A DNA stretch of 5,386 bases from an uncultured Oscillospiraceae bacterium (GTDB lineage: Bacteria > Bacillota > Clostridia > Oscillospirales > Oscillospiraceae), in assembly GCA_934561515.1 (NCBI GenBank), contig CAKTGM010000055.1:1-5386 (forward strand). The letters are read 5' to 3'. Of the stretch, positions 1 through 4,863 are shown piece after piece. A program made the position numbers and the translations under genes. Under the pieces are notes generated by a model. It did no database searches, was not told where the DNA came from, and was given only the letters and a program-made list of their open reading frames with translations. How positions within the stretch are numbered: the stretch's first letter is position 1; each line of letters begins with the position of its first letter.

Positions 1-119
1 GAGAATACCCCCTTTGCCTGGCAGTGGCGCTCAGCGCCGCACTATCCATGCAGCGCCAACGGCGCTGCACCCCCCCATCCCCCGCGAGGGGAGATCAAAA
101 GGGATACCCTCTTCGAGAA
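1..119 (+). repeat. Hairpin-rich 119-bp repeat, left array copy 1
   Basis: This is the first of two tandem units with a period of exactly 119 bp; the unit may extend left of the window. Four potential hairpins can be read: H1 at 24-30/34-40 (loop TCA), H2 at 49-57/61-69 (9-bp perfect arms TGCAGCGCC and GGCGCTGCA, loop AAC), H3 at 80-83/88-91 (loop GCGA, a GNRA type), and H4 at 109-113/118-122 spanning the junction with the next copy. No convincing gene lies in it; open frames through it encode only low-complexity Pro/Arg/Ala-rich peptides. It is probably an intergenic repetitive element of the REP or miniature-element class. No transposase is visible, and the class is inference. Confidence 0.9.
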
Positions 120-238
120 GAGAATACCCCCTTTGCCTGGCAGTGGCGCTCAGCGCCGCACTATCCATGCAGCGCCAGCGGCGCTGCACCCCCCCGCCCC
201 CCGCGAGGGGAGATCAAAGGGGATACCCTCTTCGGAAA
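120..238 (+). repeat. Hairpin-rich 119-bp repeat, left array copy 2
   Basis: This is a direct tandem duplicate of 1-119. By eye it differs at six positions: the partners of 59, 77, 78, 100, 116 and 117. The change at 178 falls in the H2 loop (AGC instead of AAC), leaving the 9-bp stem intact. H4 at 228-232/237-241 keeps its CTCTT and AAGAG arms with loop CGGA. The high identity suggests recent duplication or gene conversion. The strand shown is the one reading GAGAATACCCC at the left edge; the real functional strand is unknown. Confidence 0.9.
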
Positions 239-245
239 GAGAATA
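239..245 (+). repeat. Truncated start of a third repeat unit
   Basis: The bases GAGAATA recur one full period (119 bp) after the start of copy 2, then the sequence diverges into unrelated DNA at 246. This marks the right boundary of the left array. It completes the 3' arm of H4 of copy 2, which suggests the element includes these bases. Confidence 0.7.
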
Positions 246-300
246 AACCCATGTAACATCAAAGTGTCACAATAAAGCGCAGATGTAAACCCCAGCTTGC

Positions 301-329
301 TGGAAAGCAAGACCTCTTTTTGCTAAAAT
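301..329 (+). promoter_or_regulatory. Candidate vegetative promoter of the SHOCT-greA-rnhA operon
   Basis: TGGAAA at 301-306 (four of six matches to TTGACA) is followed after 17 bp by TAAAAT at 324-329. TG one base upstream (321-322) makes an extended -10. It lies 25 bp before the first start codon, and the region 246-354 holds no other gene. The same extended -10 (TGnTAAAAT) occurs before rpsT, which supports both calls. The -35 is weak. Confidence 0.5.
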
Positions 330-354
330 AGGAAAAGAAAAGGAGGGCCGGACA

Positions 355-888
355 ATGGATGATCTCATCACTGCCGTGGGCGGCGCGCTGGACCGCAGCC
401 AGAAACGCAGGCGTGAGGCCACGATGACGCTCCTGCGCAGCATTGATACCCGCCCGGGCATGATCGTGCTCGGCGTGATTTTGCTGGGTGCGGCGCTGGC
501 GCTGATCTGTCCGCGGACCGCGCCGGAAAGGGAAGTGAACGGCGTTGTGATCGAGCTTGAGTCGGGCGAGATTGTCTTCGGCACAGGAGACGGCAAGCGC
601 TTCAATCAGGAAATGCTGCGCGAGGGCGAGTTGCGGGACAAAGAGATGCATCTTCTCGGCGCGTGCGCGCTGGGTGTCGGTGCGGCGGCCTGCTTTGTCC
701 GCGCGGCAATGCCGTGGAAAAAGAAGGAACAGGCGCTGCGTGCGCCCGTTTTTCAACAGGCTGTGGAAAAGTCCGCGCCGCGAAACGAGGATGCCGGCCG
801 GAAAGAGCGGCAAAAGAACCTCAAGGCCCTCTACGAAGCGGGGATTCTGAGCAAAGAAGAGTATGACGCACGCAGGAAGAAGCTGTAA
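355..888 (+). CDS. Two-TM membrane protein with C-terminal SHOCT motif
   Basis: A 177-residue protein of unknown function. ATG at 355 is preceded by AAGGAGG at 340-346, an ideal site with 8-nt spacing. A basic N-terminal stretch (KRRR at 17-20) precedes a first hydrophobic segment at about 36-52. A 45-residue, partly acidic loop follows, then a second hydrophobic segment at about 98-115 and a basic KKK at 122-124. By the positive-inside rule both ends are cytoplasmic and the loop is external. The last 28 residues (150-177) carry LYEAGILSKEEY followed by basic residues, the pattern of the SHOCT short C-terminal domain. SHOCT is a widespread motif, often at the ends of membrane or stress-related proteins, without an assigned activity. 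The gene opens a plus-strand operon and is 11 nt from the next gene, whose Shine-Dalgarno overlaps its stop codon. The gene is well supported; the role is unknown. Confidence 0.85.
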   Translation: MDDLITAVGGALDRSQKRRREATMTLLRSIDTRPGMIVLGVILLGAALALICPRTAPEREVNGVVIELESGEIVFGTGDGKRFNQEMLREGELRDKEMHLLGACALGVGAAACFVRAAMPWKKKEQALRAPVFQQAVEKSAPRNEDAGRKERQKNLKALYEAGILSKEEYDARRKKL

Positions 889-899
889 GGAGGTTTCCC

Positions 900-1265
900 A
901 TGAGACGAAATATCCACTATAAACCCAGCAGGGGCGCAAGCATCTTTGGCGGTATCATCGGCTGTGCGATGGGCATATTCGGCCTTTTTGCCATTCCGGA
1001 TATGGATATGGGCGCGCTGATCGGCTTTAAGGCCATCTGGTGCCTGATGGCCTTCGGCATGGGTATCTATAATTTCCTGATGGCCGCGGGCGTTGTGAAG
1101 TATTACGGCGGCTATGAGATCACCGACGATACGGAAGACGGCGCAAAGGAAAGAAAATCCGATGCGGAGGTGCGGCTCGCGGAATTGCAGACCCTTTATG
1201 ACCGCCGCCTCATCACGGAAGAGGAGTATCAGAAAAAGCGCAAAAAGATCCTTGACGAGCTGTAA
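900..1265 (+). CDS. Small two-TM membrane protein with C-terminal SHOCT motif
   Basis: A 121-residue protein of unknown function. ATG at 900 follows AAGGAGG at 887-893, which overlaps the TAA of the preceding gene, so translation of the two is probably coupled. A short basic N-terminus (residues 1-11) leads into a Gly-rich hydrophobic segment at about 13-33. A short PDMDMG turn follows, then a second hydrophobic segment at about 44-66. An acidic linker (TDDTEDG) leads to the C-terminal motif at 92-121, with LYDRRLITEEEY and a basic tail. Compared with the motif in its neighbours, the AG before the central Ile/Leu is replaced by RR. The hydrophobic hairpin with both termini inside resembles the first gene in plan but not in obvious sequence, so common ancestry outside the motif is unproven. 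Confidence 0.85.
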   Translation: MRRNIHYKPSRGASIFGGIIGCAMGIFGLFAIPDMDMGALIGFKAIWCLMAFGMGIYNFLMAAGVVKYYGGYEITDDTEDGAKERKSDAEVRLAELQTLYDRRLITEEEYQKKRKKILDEL

Positions 1266-1283
1266 GAGAAAGGAGCGCAGCAT

Positions 1284-1778
1284 ATGGATGGATTTGTATT
1301 TCTTGTGATCGTGCTCGTGTTCTTCTTAAAGTCGGCGATCATCGCCGAGCAGAACGGGAAGGGAACGGCAGAGAAAAAGAGCGGAGAGAAGACGCCGTTT
1401 CGCGTGAACGAGAGCGACGCGCTGGCCGGAAAGGTCGAAAGCACGCGCAGGGAGCTGGACACGCTGCGCGAGCAGGCACAGAGAAAGCAGCGCCCCGACC
1501 CGCTGGAGATCAGGGCGCTCCACAAGCAGCACCGCGCCGACGAGTGGGAGAGAAACGAGCAGCGCCACGCCGACGAGCGAGCGCACAGCGAAAAGCGCTG
1601 GGAGCTTGCGCGGAAAAAGCAGGCCGACCGCAGCGAGGTCCACTCCGTCCACATGGACAGCTGCGCAGACCGGCTCGAGAGCCTGAAGATCTTATATGAG
1701 GCAGGCATTCTCGACCGCGAGGAATACGCCCAGCGCGTCGCGCGCGTCAAGAAGGCGCACGCGCAGAGCAGGGATTGA
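1284..1778 (+). CDS. Membrane-anchored charged protein with C-terminal SHOCT motif
   Basis: A 164-residue protein of unknown function. ATG at 1284 follows AAAGGAG at 1269-1275 (8-nt spacing), 18 nt after the previous stop. One N-terminal hydrophobic segment (residues 3-21) looks like an uncleaved anchor. Residues 45-128 are strongly charged, rich in Arg, Glu, Lys, Gln and His with few hydrophobics, and probably form an extended helical or coiled-coil stalk. The end (about 130-157) carries LYEAGILDREEY, closely matching the first gene's LYEAGILSKEEY, then a basic tail. It is the third consecutive SHOCT protein and differs from the other two in having one membrane segment and a long charged middle. 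An overlapping frame opening at 1696 belongs to the downstream gene read from too early a start. Confidence 0.82.
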   Translation: MDGFVFLVIVLVFFLKSAIIAEQNGKGTAEKKSGEKTPFRVNESDALAGKVESTRRELDTLREQAQRKQRPDPLEIRALHKQHRADEWERNEQRHADERAHSEKRWELARKKQADRSEVHSVHMDSCADRLESLKILYEAGILDREEYAQRVARVKKAHAQSRD

Positions 1779-1800
1779 GAAAAAAGGAAGCGAACACACC

Positions 1801-2304
1801 ATGTACGACGAACTGACAAAGGTCGATATCGAAAAGATGCAGGCGGAGCTGGAGCATCGCCGTCTTGAACTGCGCCCCAAGCTCATTGAGGATGTGCAGA
1901 CGGCGCGCGCATTCGGCGATCTGAGCGAGAATTACGAGTATAAGCTCGCAAAGCAGGAGAAAAACCGCAACGAGAGCCGCATCCGCTACCTAGAGCGCAT
2001 GATCGCCACGGCGAAGGTCATCGAGGTGGAGGAGAGGGCAGGCGCGGTCGGCCTTTTCGACCATGTTGTGCTCTTTAACGAAAAGCTGGGGAAGGAGCAG
2101 AGCATCCAGCTTGTGACCACGCTGCGCCAGAATGCGCTCAAGGGCCTTATCAGCAAGGAATCGCCCGTGGGCCGTGCCGTGCTGGGGAAAAAGGTCGGCG
2201 ACCGGGTCGAGATCGTCGTCTCGCCCGAGATGAAGTACACGGTCGAAATCCGCGAGATCACGCCGGGCGAGGACGATTCCTCGCTCGAGATCAGTTCTTA
2301 TTGA
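1801..2304 (+). CDS. greA: GreA-family transcription elongation factor
   Basis: A 167-residue GreA-family protein; GreA is usually about 158. These factors enter the secondary channel of RNA polymerase and stimulate cleavage of the transcript 3' end in backtracked complexes. The N-terminal coiled coil (about 5-75) carries the tip motif GDLSENYEY; Asp40 and Glu43 correspond to the acidic pair D41/E44 of E. coli GreA that organises the catalytic metal. The C-terminal FKBP-like domain (about 85-160) shows the family signature ISKESPVGRAVLGKKVGD. ATG at 1801 is preferred over an in-frame ATG at 1696, because that one lies inside the upstream gene and the site AAGGAAG at 1784-1790 fits 1801. It may be a second GreA paralog, since many clostridia carry more than one. 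The stop is 8 nt before rnhA, suggesting joint translation. Confidence 0.93.
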   Translation: MYDELTKVDIEKMQAELEHRRLELRPKLIEDVQTARAFGDLSENYEYKLAKQEKNRNESRIRYLERMIATAKVIEVEERAGAVGLFDHVVLFNEKLGKEQSIQLVTTLRQNALKGLISKESPVGRAVLGKKVGDRVEIVVSPEMKYTVEIREITPGEDDSSLEISSY

Positions 2305-2312
2305 GGAAATTC

Positions 2313-2750
2313 ATGAAACAAGTCATTATCTATACCGACGGCGCGTGCTCGGGCAATCCCGGCCCCGGCGGCTGGGGCGCGGTGCTCAAATACGGCGCGC
2401 ACGAGCGCGAGCTCTCCGGCGGCGAGGCGAGCACGACCAACAACCGCATGGAGCTCACCGCCGTCATCGAGGCGCTGCGGCTCTTAAAAGAGCCGTGCAT
2501 TGTGGAGCTTTATTCCGACTCGCGCTATGTGATCGACGCGCTTGAAAAGCGCTGGGTCTACGGCTGGAAGCAGCGCGGCTGGGTGAAAAGCGACAAAAAG
2601 CCCGCGCTGAACGCAGACCTCTGGCAGCAGCTGCTCGACCTCATCGCGCAGCACGAGCTGCACTACCACTGGGTCAAAGGCCACGCGGAGAATGAGTATA
2701 ACAACCGCTGCGACGAGATGGCGGTGGCGGAGTGGCATAAGTTTAAGTGA
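2313..2750 (+). CDS. rnhA: Ribonuclease HI
   Basis: A 145-residue RNase HI (E. coli, 155), a cytoplasmic endonuclease that cuts the RNA strand of RNA:DNA hybrids such as R-loops and Okazaki primers. All expected active-site residues are visible: Asp9 in YTDGACSGNPGPGGWG, Glu47 in TTNNRMEL, Asp69 in YSDSRYV, His124 in VKGHAEN and Asp134 in NNRCDEMA. These match D10, E48, D70, H124 and D134 of the E. coli enzyme. The Trp- and Lys-rich segment 81-96 is the basic protrusion that binds substrate and is lacking in some relatives. Start: ATG at 2313 with GAGG at 2303-2306. An in-frame TTG at 2301 overlaps the upstream stop and this binding site, so it is unlikely. It follows greA by 8 nt. Confidence 0.97.
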   Translation: MKQVIIYTDGACSGNPGPGGWGAVLKYGAHERELSGGEASTTNNRMELTAVIEALRLLKEPCIVELYSDSRYVIDALEKRWVYGWKQRGWVKSDKKPALNADLWQQLLDLIAQHELHYHWVKGHAENEYNNRCDEMAVAEWHKFK

Positions 2751-2758
2751 GAACCCTC

Positions 2759-2787
2759 TCAACAAGATGGGTTTCCCATCTTGTTGA
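2759..2787 (+). terminator. Intercistronic hairpin between rnhA and nadE
   Basis: A perfect 13-bp inverted repeat: arms 2759-2771 and 2775-2787 with loop TTT. The tail is ATTAAATTTT rather than a clean T-run, so termination would be leaky. The nadE Shine-Dalgarno (AAGGAG, 2798-2803) starts 10 nt after the stem and leaves no room for a promoter. It may act as a partial terminator, an RNA stability or processing hairpin, or a DNA operator; the sequence does not decide between these. Confidence 0.6.
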
Positions 2788-2812
2788 ATTAAATTTTAAG
2801 GAGCAAAAGAAC

Positions 2813-3598
2813 ATGGAACAGTTTGACGCAAAGCAGCAGCTTGCCGGTCTTCTCGACTGGATGCGCGCGCAGATGAAGGCCTGCGGCGGCAAGACCGCCG
2901 TCATCGGCATTTCCGGCGGCAAAGACAGCTCCGTTGTCGCGGCGCTGAGCGTTGCGGCCTACGGGCGCGAGAACGTTGTCGGCGTGCTGATGCCCGACGG
3001 CGTGCAGCCGGACATCGACTATTCGAACGGGCTTGTGGAATACCTCGGCATCCGCAATTACACCTTCAACATTCAGGGCGGCACGAAGGGCCTTCTCGAC
3101 GAGATGGACCGCATCGGCATCGAGGCGAGCCGCCAGACGAAGGTGAACCTGCCCTCCCGCATCCGCATGGCGACGCTCTACGCCATCGCGCAGAGCGTGG
3201 AAGGCGGCATCGTGCTCAACACTTCGAATCTCTCCGAGGACTGGGTGGGCTACTGCACGATCTACGGCGACAGCGCGGGCGCGTTCTCGCCGCTCGGGAT
3301 GTACACGACCGAGGAGGTCATCGCGCTGGGCGCGGAGCTGGGCCTTCCCGAGCGCTTCCTCATCAAGCCGCCGTCCGACGGTCTGACGGGCAAGACCGAC
3401 GAGGATAACCTCGGCTTCACCTATCACGCGGTGAACGAATACGTCCGCCGCGGCGAGGTCGACCCCGCCATCAAGGAGCAGATCGACCGCAAGCACAGAA
3501 TTTCGCGCTTCAAGTTCCAGACGCTGCCCGTCTATCAGAACGGACTGCCCATCGTCATCCCCGACGAGACGGACTACTACAACCCCAACAAGAAGTAA
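2813..3598 (+). CDS. nadE: Ammonia-dependent NAD+ synthetase
   Basis: A 261-residue cytoplasmic enzyme that converts deamido-NAD, ATP and ammonia into NAD+, the last step of NAD biosynthesis. The N-type ATP pyrophosphatase loop SGGKDSS is at residues 34-40. Further family motifs follow in order: VNLPSRIRMATLYAIAQ, NTSNLSEDWVGY with TIYGD, KPPSDGLTGKTDEDNLGFTY and RISRFKF near the end. There is no glutaminase domain, so ammonia must come free or from a partner. Where E. coli-type enzymes have a GTDHAAE-like stretch, this protein has TSNLSED, so it belongs to a variant subgroup. ATG at 2813 is chosen because AAGGAG at 2798-2803 sits 9 nt upstream; an in-frame GTG further up would start before the intercistronic hairpin. 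It is the last gene of the plus-strand run. Confidence 0.96.
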   Translation: MEQFDAKQQLAGLLDWMRAQMKACGGKTAVIGISGGKDSSVVAALSVAAYGRENVVGVLMPDGVQPDIDYSNGLVEYLGIRNYTFNIQGGTKGLLDEMDRIGIEASRQTKVNLPSRIRMATLYAIAQSVEGGIVLNTSNLSEDWVGYCTIYGDSAGAFSPLGMYTTEEVIALGAELGLPERFLIKPPSDGLTGKTDEDNLGFTYHAVNEYVRRGEVDPAIKEQIDRKHRISRFKFQTLPVYQNGLPIVIPDETDYYNPNKK

Positions 3599-3607
3599 AG
3601 AAGACAC

Positions 3608-3639
3608 AAAAAGCCCCCGCCGCAAGGCGAGGGCTTTTT
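3608..3639. terminator. Bidirectional intrinsic terminator between nadE and gpr
   Basis: Arms AAAAAGCCC (3608-3616) and GGGCTTTTT (3631-3639) enclose an inner CGCC/GGCG stem, with one C-A mismatch and a GCAA tetraloop (3622-3625). It lies 10 nt after the nadE stop. The flanking A5 and T5 give a U-run on either strand, so it can also stop minus-strand transcription from gpr. No other strong terminator follows gpr. Confidence 0.93.
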
Positions 3640-3785
3640 GCTGTGTTGTGTGTGTATTTTTAGGAGGGAGAAAATCACATCGGGGGGAGTTCCCCTTTGC
3701 AAGTATTAAGATAACAGTCAATCTTGGCTAAAGTTTGAATCGCTTGTAAACAAATTATGAATTGCCTGTGGAAAACGCTCCTTTT
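3640..3785. other. Convergent intergenic gap with no recognisable gene
   Basis: This AT-richer stretch separates the shared terminator from the gpr stop codon. An AGGAGGG at 3662-3668 looks like a ribosome binding site but has no start codon at a usable distance. A short GGGG/CCCC inverted repeat near 3683-3694 lacks a T-run. The gpr stop is not followed by spoIIP, its frequent neighbour in Firmicutes. I see nothing functional here with confidence. Confidence 0.5.
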
Positions 3786-4673
3786 TTATCCCAGCAGCGC
3801 GCTGACCTCGGCAAAGGAGAGCGGCTGGAGGGCAAGATCGATGCCGTAGCCGACGACGCGCGCGAGCAGATCGATCTGCGCGTCGATGTCGCGCGTGGTC
3901 ACCATGACCGTCTCGTGTCCGCGCAGGGCGGCGGGGTCGACGCCGGATCTTCCCGCGTCCTCGAGCACGTCGAGCGTCAAGGTCGCCGCGTCGACCACCG
4001 TGGGCACGCCGATGGCGAAGACCGGCACGCCGACGGTCTTCTCGTCCAGCGCGCAGCGGTGATTGCCCACGCCGCTGCCCGGCACGATGCCGGTATCGGA
4101 GAGCTGGACGGTCGTGCAGAGGCGGGAGAGCGAGCGCGAGGCGAGCGCGTCCACGGCAATGAGCGCATCGGGCTGCACCGCCCGCACCGCGCCGCGCACG
4201 AGCTCGAGCGACTCGATGCCCGTGCGCCCGAGCACGCCCGGCGTGAGCACACTGACGGCCGCGAGCGCGGAGAAGACCGGAGATTCTCCCAGGTGCCGCG
4301 TGACGAGGATGTGCTCCGTGCTCTTCGGGCCGATGGCGTCGGGCGTCATCTGCGCATTGCCAAGCCCCGCGACGAGCACGCTGCGGCTCTTTTCGCCGAG
4401 CAGCGCCCTGAGCTCCGCGCCCACGGCGCGCGCGGCGCGGCCGACGGTGTCCTCCGCACCGTTCAAAAGGGGAGAGAGGTCGAGCGTCACATAGCGCCCG
4501 CAGGGCTTGCCGAGCGCGCGGGAGGCCTCCTCGCTTTGCACCGTGACGCTTGTGACGCGGCAGCCGCGGCGGAAAACGCTGCGGCTGTCAAGCCCTGAAA
4601 GACGCCGCGTTTTCTGTCCGCCGCGCCAGAGCTCGTGCGCCTCCAGCGCCAAGTCCGTGCGCCGAATGAGCAT
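3786..4673 (-). CDS. gpr: Germination protease (GPR), peptidase family A25
   Basis: A 295-residue endopeptidase made in the forespore that degrades the small acid-soluble DNA-binding proteins of the spore at germination, releasing amino acids. Family signatures are clear: RTDLALEA at residues 5-12, GLGNAQMTPDAIGPKS around 103-118, VDALASRS at 174-181 and DTGIVPGSGVGNHR at 193-206. Asp112 and Asp175 correspond, by motif, to the two catalytic aspartates described in the Bacillus enzyme (TPDALGP and DALAARS contexts). The start is ATG at 4671-4673 with AAGGCGG 6 nt upstream. An in-frame TAA lies 14 codons upstream with no other start codon between, so no longer N-terminus is possible. Only four residues precede RTDLA, compared with the roughly 15-residue propeptide region of Bacillus GPR. 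It is divergent from rpsT and convergent with nadE. Confidence 0.95.
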   Translation of the reverse strand: MLIRRTDLALEAHELWRGGQKTRRLSGLDSRSVFRRGCRVTSVTVQSEEASRALGKPCGRYVTLDLSPLLNGAEDTVGRAARAVGAELRALLGEKSRSVLVAGLGNAQMTPDAIGPKSTEHILVTRHLGESPVFSALAAVSVLTPGVLGRTGIESLELVRGAVRAVQPDALIAVDALASRSLSRLCTTVQLSDTGIVPGSGVGNHRCALDEKTVGVPVFAIGVPTVVDAATLTLDVLEDAGRSGVDPAALRGHETVMVTTRDIDAQIDLLARVVGYGIDLALQPLSFAEVSALLG

Positions 4674-4713
4674 GAATGACCGCCTTCTTTCACTAAATCT
4701 TGTTTTTCTCCCT

Positions 4714-4742
4714 TATTGTTGCCACAAAGTTTTGTGTCATGC
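4714..4742 (-). promoter_or_regulatory. Candidate forespore sigma (SigF/SigG-type) promoter of gpr
   Basis: On the minus strand GCATG (4742-4738) is followed after 14 bp by GGCAACAATA (4723-4714). The latter fits the SigF -10 pattern GGnnAnAHTR at every defined position, and GCATG fits the SigG -35 pattern GnATR. The spacer is about one base shorter than the usual 15. Bacillus gpr is transcribed by SigF and SigG, so this is where and what one would expect. The implied leader is about 34 nt. Confidence 0.45.
4723..4736. promoter_or_regulatory. Operator-like dyad inside the gpr promoter spacer
   Basis: A perfect inverted repeat, CACAAA at 4723-4728 and TTTGTG at 4731-4736 with centre GT, fills nearly the whole spacer between the proposed -35 and -10 of gpr. 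A repressor or activator bound here would affect gpr only, since the rpsT promoter begins at 4772. It could be chance in AT-rich DNA. Confidence 0.3.
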
Positions 4743-4768
4743 AAAAAAATCGGAAAATTTCAAAAAAA
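4743..4768. promoter_or_regulatory. Phased A-tracts: UP-like element upstream of rpsT
   Basis: Runs of A at 4743-4749, 4754-4757 and 4762-4768 have centres about 9.5 bp apart, close to one helical turn, so the DNA should be curved. They occupy about -64 to -39 relative to the predicted rpsT start, where UP elements contact the RNA polymerase alpha subunit. They also lie directly upstream of the divergent gpr -35. Confidence 0.5.
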
Positions 4769-4771
4769 TGC

Positions 4772-4800
4772 TTGCAATTTCTTGCATTCTTTGTTAAAAT
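4772..4800 (+). promoter_or_regulatory. Vegetative promoter of rpsT
   Basis: TTGCAA at 4772-4777 and TAAAAT at 4795-4800 are separated by exactly 17 bp, with an extended -10 TG at 4792-4793. Transcription should start near 4807, giving a leader of about 57 nt. This is the best sigma-A-type promoter in the window. Confidence 0.75.
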
Positions 4801-4811
4801 ACCATTCTGCA

Positions 4812-4832
4812 CGGTGGATTTTTTGTCCGCCG
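4812..4832 (+). promoter_or_regulatory. Possible 5' leader hairpin of rpsT
   Basis: CGGTGGA (4812-4818) can pair with TCCGCCG (4826-4832), seven pairs with one G-U, around a T-rich seven-base loop. It would form at the very 5' end of the rpsT transcript. It might affect mRNA stability or S20 feedback control, but a stem of this size can arise by chance. Confidence 0.25.
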
Positions 4833-4863
4833 GAGCGAATTCCAACCGGAGGAGGTGTTTGGT

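Noticed and set aside
1..238. CRISPR-like array
   Set aside because: Units of 119 bp are near-identical throughout, with no conserved short repeat alternating with unique spacers.
14..275. Overlapping open frames of about 80 codons through the left repeat array
   Set aside because: They translate the tandem repeat twice into Pro/Arg/Ala-rich peptides, have no ribosome binding site, and the frame is open only because the unit lacks stops.
259..939. 226-codon minus-strand open frame opposite the first SHOCT gene
   Set aside because: It runs across the promoter and operon start, has no recognisable motif, and the plus-strand gene has an ideal ribosome site and coherent membrane and SHOCT features.
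1229..1819. 196-codon minus-strand open frame opposite the third SHOCT gene
   Set aside because: Ser/Arg/Cys/Phe-rich translation typical of the antisense of a Glu/Arg-rich gene, with no motif.
2301..2312. TTG at 2301 as the rnhA start, adding four residues
   Set aside because: It overlaps the greA stop and lies on the ribosome binding site for ATG 2313, which gives the standard RNase HI N-terminus.
3662..3690. Strong ribosome-binding-like AGGAGGG after the nadE terminator
   Set aside because: No ATG, GTG or TTG follows at a usable distance with an open frame, so no small gene can be supported.
3681..3695. GGGG/CCCC hairpin as a dedicated gpr terminator
   Set aside because: Only four pairs and no T-run on the minus strand; the bidirectional hairpin at 3608-3639 is far better.
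2789..3721. 310-codon minus-strand open frame opposite nadE
   Set aside because: It is antisense to a clearly identified enzyme. Its Val/Leu/Arg/Ala-rich composition and lack of any family motif fit a GC-rich shadow frame.
3769..3777. DnaA-box-like TGTGGAAAA
   Set aside because: A single site one mismatch from consensus, with no cluster or AT-rich unwinding region; it is probably chance.
3762..4598. 278-codon plus-strand open frame opposite gpr
   Set aside because: Its translation is extremely Arg/Ala/Glu/His/Gly-rich without hydrophobic cores, it has no good ribosome site, and gpr motifs on the other strand are unambiguous.
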